DNA of 64,000 nucleotides from Epiperipatus broadwayi (lineage: Eukaryota; Onychophora; Udeonychophora; Euonychophora; Peripatidae), in the NCBI GenBank assembly GCA_028023455.1, contig JAQFVV010000020.1:8975092-9039091 (forward strand), written 5' to 3'. Shown in pieces: positions 14,155 through 25,599 of this stretch. Below the pieces are notes generated by a model. The model searched no databases and was not told where the DNA came from. It worked only from the letters and a program-made list of their open reading frames with translations. Position numbers and translations under genes: made by a program. Every line of letters begins with the position of its first letter. The first letter of the stretch is position 1.

Positions 14155-14440
14155 AGTCAAAATAAGAGTCATAGATCACATGACCCTATTCTCTTAAGCT
14201 TGTAAGTTATAAACAATGAGGATTGCCACTTCTTCAACAAGCTTTGTGATAAATGCTTAGCCAGAGAAAGCACTTAAAATATCTTTATCAGGAACCTTTT
14301 CCCAAACCCCTGACCATGGTTTTGTGCTTTGGCACTTCTCAGAGAGTTGCCAGGGTAGGTTCAGAAACTAGATCTAAAAATACCAACCCAAAGCCAGCAT
14401 TTATCTAAAAGTTATCTACTGAATAAATCATTTTAGACCT
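14155..14440 (-). mobile_element. Decayed Z2 retrozyme copy with dead hammerhead
   Basis: Aligns with 48972-49255 (family Z2), sharing 'gtcatagatcacatgaccct', 'cttaagcttgtaagttataa', 'cccctgaccatggtt' and aaactagatctaaaaatacc. The ribozyme region is 14306-14348 on the minus strand. Relative to Z2 it carries G-to-A changes at both catalytic guanines, G8 (complement of 14337) and G12 (complement of 14323). G12 lies in a CpG in the intact copy. It is therefore predicted to be inactive. Similarity fades after about 14435. Confidence 0.85.
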
Positions 14441-14594
14441 GTAGCAATACCTTTCTTTATAGACACTGTTAAAGGCTACTAGAATTTACTTAATTTTGTT
14501 ATATGACATCTATGCCCTGCATATAATAGTAAATAATTTTTTTAAAATAAAAATATTTGTAAAAATATGTCATATTTAGGCAGTTCAACATTAC

Positions 14595-14775
14595 ATGATC
14601 ACCATTTCTTATGCTTGCTTATAACTGTTATTAAAACAGGCAAAACTCTCCATACAGTTTTGCCACTCAATGCAATCCAGAGTAATCAATGGATGCCAGA
14701 AGGCCTATCTAGATAGGAATTTTATGCACAAGCCTTCTGGCATCCATTAATTACTCTAGCCTGTTTTAATAATGG
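14595..14775 (+). mobile_element. Family H hairpin element with 13-bp duplication
   Basis: Begins with the left extension (atgatcaccatttcttatgc, ataactgttattaaaacagg), then the arm caggcaaaactctccatac through ggatgccagaaggcc, a much-shortened centre, and an inverted arm ending in gcctgttttaat. agttcaacattac (14582-14594) and agttcaatattac (14776-14788) flank it as a 13-bp duplication with one mismatch. Confidence 0.88.
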
Positions 14776-14788
14776 AGTTCAATATTAC

Positions 14789-15429
14789 AAAAAATAAATC
14801 TAGGAATATATGTTAATACAAATAACTATACGATGAATGAAAAGTATAATCAGCCAAGCAGTTCTAAAACAATGTTAATTTTTTTGTCTTGATTTTATTA
14901 GTTTAATTGACTTTCCACTATTTATTGTTTTAATTAATTTACTAACTACTTTTGCATTTTTTCTAATAGTTTCAAAAAATGTAGCAGCCTTTTTCAAGAC
15001 CAGGATCCACAAATTAATATTATAATGTATTATTAATTATTTTAATAATCATTTTTACAGATGTACATAAATAATACTTCTACTCTAACTAACAATATAA
15101 TACAATATAACAAATCATAATTATTAAGGAAGATATCAAAGAAAATTTAAGTATAAATTAAAAGACTTATATATAAAAACATTATGAATAAAAAAACAAT
15201 TATTAAAATTGTAATAAGATATATAAAAATAAGATAAAGTGAAAAATTATATATAAATAAATGACACTAGAGTTGAAAGATGTTGTTTTATCATACACAC
15301 ACACACACAAAAGTATCAGTGCATAATTATAAAATAATTATTTTTCTTTACAGTATTTTCTTGTACTGTACTGTCACTAATTTTTGTAAAAGGAGAAGAG
15401 GGATATTATTGATGTAATTTTTATATCTA
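14789..15429. other. No recognised feature
   Basis: AT-rich sequence with a short CA run near 15295-15308. No gene seen. Confidence 0.5.
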
Positions 15430-15700
15430 TTTAAAATAATTATTAAAAATCTCTATCTGGAATATTCTTATCCCCAGACCAAGAACATTCAGATACTAGA
15501 TATAAAATATCAACTCAAAACACAGCACTTATTTAATAGGTAATATTTAAATAGAAACTCTGAAATTTTCGGACATAAAAATGTCATTAACCTCAGCTAT
15601 AAAACTTAAATAGCTATATGGAACTGAATCAAATTCAGATCTACCATATATGAATAGACTTAGCATTGTCAATTAAGAGCTTGCTTGAGCTAATGGTGCT
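15430..15700 (-). mobile_element. Z2-like retrozyme relic without ribozyme
   Basis: Diverged match to the second half of the Z2 unit: 'ctagatataaaatatcaac', 'ctgaaattttcggaca', 'aaatagctatatggaactga' and 'catatatgaatag' occur in the same order as at 49190-49350. Where Z2 has its hammerhead, this copy jumps from ccccagacc directly to the downstream flank, so roughly 35 bases covering the core are deleted. Confidence 0.65.
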
Positions 15701-17049
15701 CTCTTTATATTATAAGCTTATAAAAGCAATGTCACACTATATATGACTTGCTTTATTGATTATTATAATAATAATTAAAATAACTAATAATGCAATATAA
15801 TATTAATTTGCATACCTCTGAAGAAGAATGTTAGACAACTAAAACAGATAGATAATAAAGAAGATATTTTTAAAAATGCAAAAATTGAGATTTAAGAATT
15901 AATTTTTATTTGTCAAAGAAAAGAGGGATCATTCAATTTTTACCCACTACATACTTTGAGTACAGATTCTCTTTGGATTACTTTCTCACATTGATTGATG
16001 TTTTTATCCATTGTTAGGAGATCAACTATGTGTTGTTTTCCTTGTAGTATCATTTAATTATTTTTAATAAGAATACCAATAGGTTCTGTAAAAGCCTAAA
16101 AATATCTTCACTTTTATAACTCATGACCAATGTTAAATTATTATTTTTATTTTCTAATTAATTTCATATTTTACTTAAAATAAAATGAAACAGAATTAAC
16201 AATTGTTCAGATCATAAATTAGTCCAACTCTAGATTTATTTTTTTAATCTTAATGTAATATGCCCCATTCATTTAGCATTTGTTTTTACTCTTAAACAAG
16301 AATTTTGTTCAGATTATGTTATATTAATTTCCTGTACAAAGACTTAGAGAATATATCTCCTTAGGTTATAGAATCACATTGCCCTGTTGATTTGGACTTG
16401 AACTGGGAAAATTTCAATTAATTTGAAACCCTTCTCTTAGCACATTTTTAAAAAAATATCACACAATCTATCCATGCACTTTGACCTTGTCTCTACCCAT
16501 TATTATTATTAATCAATTCATTAATGTTCCAGCTGAATATATAAATGACTGCCACATCTTAATAAAAAAACAATATTTTTTTTTGTTAAAAAACTATATC
16601 TTAATCTTATCATTCAAACTGTATTCAGAGAAACATTTGTCAGAAAGTTTTATTAATACAAAAAAAATCCTAGCATTTTAGTTTTTATTTAATTAAAATT
16701 TAATATTTAGATTTACCACTTTAATAGCATTATTGTTCTGCATGGTTTCCTGCGAGAATGGTAGACTTTACAGTTGAATATCTGTGGACCATCAACTCTG
16801 GAACATCTTAGGTTTGAATTTCATGCTAATGTCCAATTGGATTTTTTTTTTAAATGTTTGTCTGAAAGATTGCAAAAATGACATTTGGCTTGTATTTATA
16901 TGGTGGACTGTTTTCAACTTAAAAATGAAGGCTTCATCAGAGTTTTTTTATTACTAAAAAAATCATATTCTAAATTGTGAAAAAATAATGTCAAAAAAAA
17001 AAAGAAACTTGTAAGCCTTATGAGCATATCAAACTTCATACTGCATCAA
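15701..17049. other. Gene-free; possible Penelope-type terminal sequence at 16900-16960
   Basis: AT-rich sequence. On the minus strand about 16905-16937 reads CTGATGAAG, then about 20 nt later GAAAA and CAGTC. This resembles the hammerhead-like string of the 5904 element and lies just before the Penelope-like relic. It is too degenerate to call a ribozyme. Open frames here are short and low in complexity. Confidence 0.4.
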
Positions 17050-17470
17050 ATAAGGTGGCAGGTATATCAGTAAAAATTGTTAATGCTAAACTTTTAAGAG
17101 ATGCTTTAATTTCTGTTGTAGAAAAAATGTTAAACTTTGCCTAAAATCCCTTTATTAGATATAATGGCAGCAGCAGAGGAAGTGACTTAAAATTATACTA
17201 GAGAATAAAAAGAATTCCTGGCAAACACCATCATTCCAAATCAGTCTTTAGGTATGTGGAGAGAGAAATAACAAAAGCTCCCAAGCTATCAAACATAATC
17301 ATTGTCTTCGATGAAAAAAAACCAGGGTTACAGTTGTAATGAATACTACTAATTATGACAATAAAATAAGAGATATCTTCACAGGATACCAATACAAAAA
17401 GGTGACAATAAATTCTATACAAGATACAGAAATACTCTAAAAACTTGAGCTGAGTCAAGCACTATGAAAA
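17050..17470 (+). pseudogene. Penelope-like element, N-terminal part of reverse transcriptase ORF
   Basis: Translation in shifting frames gives 'EKMLNFA' then 'DIMAAAEEVT', the order of the conserved N-terminal block of Penelope-like proteins (a GLNFA...P...IAA.EE pattern). Further on comes 'VTVVMNTTNYDNKIRDIF', matching the block in which a K/G-rich stretch leads into TVVMD..DY..K. At least two frameshifts and several stops break it. Palm and GIY-YIG domains are not seen downstream, so the copy is truncated. Penelope-like enzymes have been proposed to mobilise animal retrozymes, which are present in this window. Confidence 0.7.
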
Positions 17471-18884
17471 AGGTATTTTTAAACCAAACATAAATTAATA
17501 GTACTGTGTTAACTTTCAGCAACTTCTCATCAGAATCGTAGTGCAAAATTAATTAATTAAAAATGCCATGAGAAGGCTGAATACATAGTTAATAAAATAT
17601 GAAAATATATTGCAAGGAGCAAAATTTCAAGAATTATTTAGAAAGCATGACAGGCGTTTCCCGGATTCAGAAAAAAATAAACTAACGTGTTTCAATATTG
17701 CAAAAAGTCCAGTATATGCTGTATTTTTTTTTCTGTATTTTACTGCAGTGATAAAATTTAATTAAATAAAAACAGATGAAAGCAGAAAAAATAATGATAT
17801 GAGTAAAATGCATACATTTTTAAGAAAGTGTATTCAATCTCTTTCAATGTATATGCATATATTAATATGCTACCAATTTTTATGAAAAAAATGGCCCAGA
17901 GCAATGGATCCTTTCTGTTGAAAATCATGACATAAACATAAATTTAAAAGAGATAATAGACTTAAATAAATAATGCTTATATCCAAACAAAAAATAATCC
18001 ATAATCATAACATTGACAACACTGGTAATGTAACCTCACAGATCATTAACACATAGAAGCAACTAGAATTATGAAGCTTCGTAATGGAATACTCTTCACT
18101 GCAAACACTTTTCAAAATTTCTCTGCAATAATTATATCATTACTCAGGTACATTGATAGAACCTTAGAATAATATGACATAGAATTCCTACCATTTACTA
18201 ATAATCAAACTAATTGTCAGCTGAGGGTCTATAATTATGATCGTCATCTATCACCAGAGGCCATTAGATTTCAGATCTAGAATTTCTTATTTCTATTTAT
18301 GATTAGTAAATTTTAAGTATCAGCTTTCATTGGGTTTAGCCCCTGATATTTATATAGGAAAATTAACATTTATTAGTGATGATATCCAACTACACATCCC
18401 TACAAAGATTTAAATCAGAATATAAAATCTATTAAATCAATGGATGATAATTCTAAAACATTATGTCAGGTATATATCTATATATAACATTTGCCAATAT
18501 CTTTCTGAAGACCAACATGAAAAAAATTTTAATAGTCAACCCATAATATCAGTCATTTTATTCCTAAGTCATTTGGTTATATCTGTTACAGCTAAGTTCA
18601 GTATACTGTTTAGAACTGATATTAGCAAGTGACACTAGCACAAACTCTAGTCAAGCATCTTATAATAGTCTCTTATATGAATATTATACATTCTTAGTAA
18701 TTTCCTGAAGGTTTGTGATAATGGTATTTGTAGATGTTATAAAATATTGTACTATTCCCATTATCTATCAATAAATGTTGAATGTCTAAAAATTTTAAAC
18801 TTTACTTGAATTTTTCAAATTCAAACAAATGTTAGTAATAACACACATATAGATAACACAGATTAATAGATTGCACAATGTTTT
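17471..18884. other. No gene seen
   Basis: AT-rich. The minus strand at about 17495-17532 has CTGATGAGAAGTTGCTG followed by AAAGTTAACAC, another weak relative of the 5904 hammerhead-like string. The rest may be decayed Penelope sequence, but I cannot support a domain. Confidence 0.4.
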
Positions 18885-19020
18885 AAGTGGTATTATTCTC
18901 CATCCTTCTTCAGGTGTTGCTGATCTAATCAGTAACAATACTAGAACAGGAGTTGAACTTGTATCTTTAGATTCTTGAATATTGAATTTTAAGTCAATAC
19001 TCTAACCAAATGAGCAATTA
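18885..19020 (-). mobile_element. tRNA-Leu-like SINE
   Basis: On the minus strand: gctcatttggttagagta (A box), 'ttgacttaaaattcaa' (anticodon arm with TAA in the loop), a long variable-arm-like segment, then aagttcaactcc (B box). The long variable arm and TAA suggest a class II tRNA-Leu origin. A 3' tail with 'cacctgaagaaggatggag' follows. Relatives lie at 19105 and 52030. Confidence 0.7.
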
Positions 19021-19104
19021 TGTCAAAGGCAATAATCAGTAAAAACATCATATACCAAACTAACCCTCATAGTTAAGTATATAAAATTTCTACTGACTGT
19101 TACC

Positions 19105-19190
19105 TTTGATAGAATAGTTCAGTTGGTTACAGTATTGCCTTAAAATTTGTTATTCAAGAAACTAAAGGTGTAAGTTTGGCTCCTATATTA
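19105..19190 (+). mobile_element. tRNA-Leu-like SINE, decayed
   Basis: Plus-strand 'gttcagttggttacagta' (A box), 'ttgccttaaaatttgtt' (anticodon arm), attcaagaaactaaagg (variable arm) and taagtttggctcc (mutated B box) occur in the same order as at 18885. The B box has lost its central C. Confidence 0.6.
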
Positions 19191-19883
19191 ATACTGTCAC
19201 CGGTCAGGCAGCAATATCTAAAGAAAAGCAGAGAATATTACCACTTGAAATGTTGCATAATCTACTAACCTGTGTTGTCTATTTGTATGTCATTACTAAC
19301 AGCTATTTGTATTTGAAAAGTTTAAATAAAGTTTAAAATTTTCTAAACATATAACATTTAATAATAGATAATGGAAATAGTCCAACATATTATATTGGAC
19401 ATTGTCTAATGCACAAGATGATCATCAATATACAAATCAATAATTATATCACATACTAAATTTGGAAATACTTGCAATACATAAACAATATAGTGACATA
19501 AGTCATTACTAACTTACATAAAACTTAACTTCAAAGTCTAAAGACTATGTGCATGAATCATCAGCAAAGTGTAAGTATTTTTCAAAATATATCTCTAAAA
19601 ATAAAATTGGGTAAAATTTTGAAAATGTCTATATTTTTATTATTATATAAATGTATTTGTGACATAACTAGAATGTGTTTGAAATTTTTAATTAACAAGA
19701 CAAGCTTACTAACAACACATGAATAAAGCAAAGGCATTGTCCAACATCAGCTCTAACATGCTGCTAATAAATTCCTTAATTTTTTTCTTCCCATTGAATA
19801 TTGATTCTAATAAAATACTTAAAATCCAATAGCATTTATAGATATCAATTTTGAATAATAATTCCCATTGACATATATATGAG
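19191..19883. other. No recognised feature
   Basis: AT-rich non-coding sequence up to the presumed mariner terminal repeat. Confidence 0.5.
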
Positions 19884-21030
19884 AGGTACCCAAAAGTAAC
19901 TGAAATCATTCTCTGGTGGGAATAGATATTCTGGTTATATGCTTTTGGCATGAGATATTTTTTGTGGGGACCTTCTACACCAGTCTGCAAAATTGTGGTA
20001 CCATGAAGTAAATATTTTCCTAAAGTGTGATTCACACATTTGTCGATTTTTATTATGATTGAAAAGTTGAACAACATGCAGTTGTGAAATTCTGCTTTCT
20101 GTCAGAAAAATGGTAAGGAAAATTGCTGTAATGCTTGAAAAAACTTCAAGAAAGATACCCCGGGAAAAACACAAATTTAAAAATTGATTTTTTCACTTCA
20201 GTAATAGTAGTTTTTCAGTTTCAAACAAACATCACTCAGGGTGTCCTCACCCTCCCAAACAAACAAACAACATCATATGAATTTATGAACTAATTTTGGA
20301 TGACCCCTGCAAAACAATCAACCAACTTGTTGATTTGATTGGTATATCCTGTAATTCCTGCCAATGAATTTTGAGTGACAAATTACAGATAAAAAAATTG
20401 CAGTCAAATTTGTGCCCCACATGGTCACTGCTGACTAAAAACAGACCCAAGTGAAAGTGAGTTGTGAATTCAAAAAGCCCTTGAAAGTCAACCCTGACTT
20501 TTTTCAAAAATTATTACTGATGACATAAGTAAGCGCTTTGCTTATGATTGTGAAATGAAGCTGTAATCAAATGAATGGAAAACTTCAACTTTACTATGTC
20601 TCAAAATGTCCAGTATCTAGACAATACAGATTTTTTAAAATCCAAACAGCAATGTTCATTTAGAAATCCTTCCTAGTGATCAAATTGTTAACCAAATATT
20701 TTATGTGTTTGTTCTAAAATGTTTGCATGATGCAGTGAGGTAGAAACATCACTATTTGTGGCAAAATGGGACTGGTAGATTCACCACAATAACCAGCCAA
20801 CCCACAAAGTCCTGAGGGTAAGACCATTTTTAACTAAAAACAGCATGAAATAGCATATCCATCCACCACACTTATCCAATCATGCTCAATGTGGTTTCTT
20901 TTTAATTCCTCAAATAAAAAAATGCCTCAAAATAAAATGTTTTGTGGACGTAGGTGGAACGATTACAAGGCATTACTTTGTGAGATTTTAATCATTGCAC
21001 TGGAACATGGAAATCTTATTTAAACAGGTA
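19884..21030 (+). pseudogene. Mariner (Tc1/mariner) transposase relic
   Basis: A mariner-like terminal sequence aggtacccaaaagtaactg sits at 19884-19902. Downstream, the plus strand in shifting frames shows the usual order of mariner transposase landmarks: a segment ending in FSKIITDD...YDCEMKLQSNEWK-like sequence (about 20490-20590; the family has 'TGDE..WV...PE.K..S.QW'), then 'LHDAVR.K...LWQNG' (about 20725-20775), then a damaged HHDNAPAH region and a decayed '..HP.YS.D..' region before 20900. Stops and frameshifts are frequent, including in the catalytic Asp regions. No clear 3' terminal repeat was found. The short minus-strand frames here are shadows. Confidence 0.82.
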
Positions 21031-21160
21031 CATTGCAACAAATAAATATTTTGAAGAAGATTCAATTTATAACCCTTAAAAATAAATCAACAATTTCTTA
21101 TTACAAAATTACAAGTACTTTTACATACCCACTCATATATTATAATTTCATAATGTATAA

Positions 21161-21699
21161 AATTAATCATAGAATTAAAGTTGGTTGGAGTGCTTTTGCT
21201 AGAAATAACTTGATACTAAAAGTAAATATGCCTATATGTTTGAAAAGGAAGGTTTTTAATAAATGTATTTTACCAGTTCTTACTTATGGATTTGAGACTC
21301 GTACACTTAATAGAAGAGCAATACAGAGACTTCAGACCACTCAAAGAAGTATGGAGAGATGCATGTTGGGACTAACAAGAAGAGATCAAAAATGCAATAT
21401 ATGGGTAAAAGAACAAACAGGAGTTACTGACCTTATTGAAAAAATTAAAAGACTAAAGTGAAGTTGGGCTGGACATATTGCTAGAAGAGATGATAATAGA
21501 TGGACAATGGAAATCTTAAACTGGATTCCAAGAGATTGTAAAAGACCCAGAAAGAGATCACATGTGAGATGGATGGATGAAATAAGAAAGTGTGCAGGGG
21601 TGATGTGGAGAAGAGAAGCTAAAGATCGGAGAAGATGGATTGAACTTGGAGAGACCTTCATCCCGCAGTGGATTGATAATGGTTGTTGATGATGATGAT
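21161..21699 (+). pseudogene. RTE-clade LINE 3' fragment, fairly young
   Basis: Starts within a stretch matching the LINE at about 61552 (INHRIKVGWSAFARNN...) and runs to the 3' end. The first frame (to 21461) includes '[19 protein letters not shown]' and stops at a TGA where related copies have TGG (KRLKW). The same frame then carries the C-terminal segment (...RRWIELGETFIPQWIDNG). The tail is GTTGATGATGATGAT. It is 5'-truncated and has no domains beyond the C-terminal part. Confidence 0.92.
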
Positions 21700-22963
21700 A
21701 TTATAATTTATTCTTTACAGTTTTATATAAATAAGCTTATCTTTCAAATACTAATAATTTAACTAAGCATAAGAAGTATTATTTCTGCAAGCCCAACCAT
21801 TTATTTGTTATAAAATGTTTTAAAATAAATAATTAACTGTGGTATTTACCCCTCTAAATGCTCTCCCATTTCAACCTTTTAAAATTAACATGGAAACAAT
21901 ACAATTCAATTTAAATCATTAAATATAATTTACACACTAATTGTTAATTCAAAAATGAATAATAATAAAAATTGCTAACCAAGAAATAGATGATAAAATA
22001 AATAACAATAGTTTTAGATAAAAGAAAGAAGGTTCATTTTAGAATGTAAATAAAGTTAATGAAATGTTTATAAATTAAAATGACTTTGATACAATAACCT
22101 TGAATTAATATTTTATTCAACTGTTAGCAAATTCTAGCAGTGATTAGTGAGCGTATTTATTTATTTTTATATATGTTTTTTTTTTCTTTTAAAAAACTCT
22201 ATATTTGAAATTCAAAGTTTTAAATTAATATTTCAGGATCATGTGTCTTCTTGAGTTAAGTTTGAAACTTTAGTCACAATTGATTTTCCAACACATTTGA
22301 AATATCTATCATTGATAGTTATTAGTTGTAGGTTTCTATATATTTTGGCACATGATTGTTTTAATTATAGCAAATTAGATGCCACCAGACTATTTTAATG
22401 AATATGGTTCTATACATTTAACAAGGAGTTTCTAGGTGCAAAATAACAATGAGTGGAAAGCTTTTCTGTTTTTTGAAGAGGGTTTTTGTTAGTCAAACAT
22501 TAATTGATAGTGACTCCTATACTAATAATCAATATAATGAGCAAGAGAATGAGAGAAAAAATGATAAATTGATTTCTCTTACACACTACTTACATTAAAA
22601 GTTTTTCCTAGAGAATTCTAATCTCATAATTGCAGAAAAAGTTGTAGAAATTTTTCATTTTTAAAATAAACTAAAAATTTATAACAAAGTATAATTACAG
22701 ATTAAAAGTAGATTATTTTGCTAACATAACAATGTGATTTGCTGATTTCTAATTTATTTTATGTAATCTCTTAATCTTCTAATATATCTGTAGGTTTTTA
22801 TTTCAAGTTTGTTAAATAAAACTTTTAAAAAAAATTATCTTAATAAATGATTGAAATTTTAGGGAAAACAAAATGTTATTTTTATTTTTAAAAAAAGCAT
22901 TTTTATTTGGTACTAGTTGATTAGCTGTACTGTGACACTAGGTGATGCTGCAGTACCCATAAA
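21700..22963. other. No recognised feature
   Basis: AT-rich non-coding sequence with T tracts. No shared repeat or coding region seen. Confidence 0.5.
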
Positions 22964-23122
22964 GAATCTTCAAAAAGCATGCAAACAATAAATTTCTATC
23001 CAAAATTGCTGAAATTGATGTAAAATTTAAATATGTTGCCTTAGGCATTTTAATTTTACATCAATTTCAGTGATTTTGGATAGAAATTTATCACTTGCAT
23101 GCTTCTTGATGGTTCTTTAATA
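22964..23122. mobile_element. Fold-back element with arms of about 70 bp
   Basis: The left arm (about 22964-23033, containing 'aatttctatccaaaattgct') and right arm (about 23048-23122) are imperfect reverse complements around a loop of roughly 15 bp. No target duplication and no coding sequence could be identified. Confidence 0.75.
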
Positions 23123-24197
23123 TGTTTAACTTTTTTTTATTCTAGTTTTGCTTCTCTCTAAAAGCATCTCACAATGATGCCAAGAAGACCACTTCTCTTG
23201 CAGTGTTCAACTACTTTTGGTATTATTTCTTGTACCACCTATTCTCAACTAAATATACTTAAAATAAGTTTTGCCAACTGATTTTGAATCTTTTAGGATG
23301 CCTTTTTCTGTAACCTTATCTAACTTGCATAGCCAAAAACTTATAAATATTAACCCAGGATTCGGACATTGATGCACTATGTTGGTGTCAAAAATTAACT
23401 AATACACTATGTAATGGACAATAGGCATATTAATATCCAACATTAGAGGGCACAACTACACATAACCTAGAATGTGAGATATTGATGAGGATGTTAATTA
23501 TAAATGCCTACATAGCTACACTATTACTAATAGATATTTAAAATTGCCTCAAGGTCACAGAGAACAGATTGTTTAGAAATATCAACCGGTAAATAGACAG
23601 CAGAAAAGCTGCTGAAACTGATTTAATAACATTCAAAACAAATTTTGTTAACAGTTGTGTATAATAGAGTTAAAATGCAAGTTGACATTGCTGCTTTTAT
23701 ATTGGCATTTATTGAATTTGATGTAAGGCAGCCTTTAAACATTAACATAACTTTTGTTAATAATTCCATATTGTCTCTGAAACTATTGAATATCTCTATT
23801 ATTTAACTGATTCTGTTAGATATGTGTAAGTTAAGTTAAGATGTGCCCATGTATTTTCTATTAACTTTAAAAAATATGCAGTAATGTAATTTAAATTAAC
23901 TTTAAATGTTTGCAGTGCACAGATCATATCAAAATCAGATATATACACTATGCATTTGATTTTTACACTGTGTTAAAAGTAAAACAAAACAATAAATAAC
24001 CTATAACTATCTGGAGTATAAAATGAAATAAAATTCACAGGGGAAAATGTTTTTAAATCCAGAGTAAAATCAAAGTCATCCAAAAGTACCTCAAGTGAGA
24101 ATAATATCCATATCACAGAGAGGTAAAAATACATATATAAAATTCAAGTGATGCAGATAGCATATCTACAGGATATGTAAAATGCACATGCACATAA
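23123..24197. other. No recognised feature
   Basis: AT-rich non-coding sequence. Nothing supported. Confidence 0.5.
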
Positions 24198-24497
24198 CAT
24201 CATCATCAACCATTATCAATCCACTGCAGGATGAAGGTCTCTCCAAGTTTAATCCATCTTCTTCAATCTTTAACTTCTCTTCTCCACACCAACCCTGCAC
24301 ACTTTCTTATTTCATCCATCCATCTCACATGTGATCTCTTTCTGGGTCTTTTATAATCTCTTGGAACCAAGTTTAAGATTATAATTGTCCATCTATTATC
24401 AATTTTTCTAGAAAATATGTTCAGCCCAACTCCACTTCAGTCTTTTTAATTTTTTCAATAAGGTCAGTAACACCTGTTTGTTCTCTTAACCATATAC
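24198..24497 (-). pseudogene. RTE-clade LINE 3' fragment, minus strand
   Basis: The reverse complement matches 61800-62090 from '[15 protein letters not shown]' through the C-terminal region, ending in a short ATGATG tail (here catcatcat at 24200). It is 5'-truncated, with several substitutions and at least one frame break. Confidence 0.9.
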
Positions 24498-25230
24498 ATG
24501 CACATATATATACCAATATTTAATTTCAGAAATGTATGTGGAACAAACAAAATAAATAGAAAACTGCCTCAATGTTTTAAGCACTCTAAAATCAACTTAT
24601 TAAATGATTTATATATCTAAGCTCATGTCATATTAGACACACCTATCTTAACTTACATTACTTTAAAATATACTATTTAAATGTTGTTTAAATGGCTTTA
24701 TAGAGATAACTTTTGTTATAATTAAATTTTAACTATTTCAAATCTAAATCTTTCTTAAATATAATAAAAACTTTATTTTATGAAGACTGATTTAATAAAA
24801 ACTAAATTTTGATTATTAAAATTGCTCCCTTTATTTAAAACTGTTAGGAGAAATAGAAAAAAAGGAAAAAATTAAGAGACAAACTGATTTTCTTTTACAT
24901 CTTGAATATTTAAAGATGTGATCTATTATGTCCAAATCAATTTTAAAATAAATAGTCTACATCTTTAAACCAAAAATATTTAAAAGCATAACAAGATATA
25001 TATATAAGTCAAACTATAAAAGTGAATTAAACATTGTAAAACTAAGCATAAAATATAAATAAAATCAAGATCAAAAATTACATAAATAAAATGATAAATT
25101 GTCCAATATACTGGCTTGTGGTAACTAAAATTTTAAATTTTGATAAATCATTCATAGAGTAAATAAATTGGTTACTTTAAATCCAGAATATGGTTGCGAG
25201 AGGATTGTTTCTCTACAAAAATAGAAATAC
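24498..25230. other. No recognised feature
   Basis: AT-rich non-coding sequence. Confidence 0.5.
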
Positions 25231-25249
25231 ATTTATAATAATCAATAAA

Positions 25250-25514
25250 TAATATTTACAAAAGCTGTAACCTTAAGAATGTGCATGTAAAAATGCGATC
25301 GTAGGGACCTCTACAGTTCTTAACCACAAATGTGCATGTGAAAATGCAGTCATAGGGACCTCTGCAGTTTTTAACCACAAACTTACGTTTGGAAGAAAAT
25401 GTAAGCTTGTGGTTAAGAACTGTAGAGGTCCCTGTGATCACATTTTTATGCACACATTCTTGACATTACAGCCTTAGTAAATACTACTTATGTAATCAAT
25501 GTGTGTTTAAATAA
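25250..25514. mobile_element. Fold-back element with internal tandem repeat and 19-bp flanking duplication
   Basis: The left side holds two copies of a roughly 65-bp unit (aatgtgcatgt..., 'agggacctct.cagtt.tt'), and the right side (about 25405-25475) is one inverted copy. The whole is flanked by a perfect 19-bp direct repeat, atttataataatcaataaa, at 25231-25249 and 25515-25533. There is no coding capacity. The long duplication points to target-primed insertion and not to a cut-and-paste transposon. Confidence 0.8.
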
Positions 25515-25599
25515 ATTTATAATAATCAATAAAACAAATCATATATAGTATGGCAAGGCTTTATAAAAATCTTGTATTTACAAAAATGCAATACAGAGA

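Noticed and set aside
16905-17532. Hammerhead ribozymes at 16905-16937 and 17495-17532
   Set aside because: Only CTGATGA and loose GAAA-like boxes are present; helices cannot be formed. Kept as possible relatives of the 5904 element.
19709-20507. Three minus-strand frames of 74-122 codons
   Set aside because: They are shadows of the mariner transposase relic, whose conserved order is on the plus strand.
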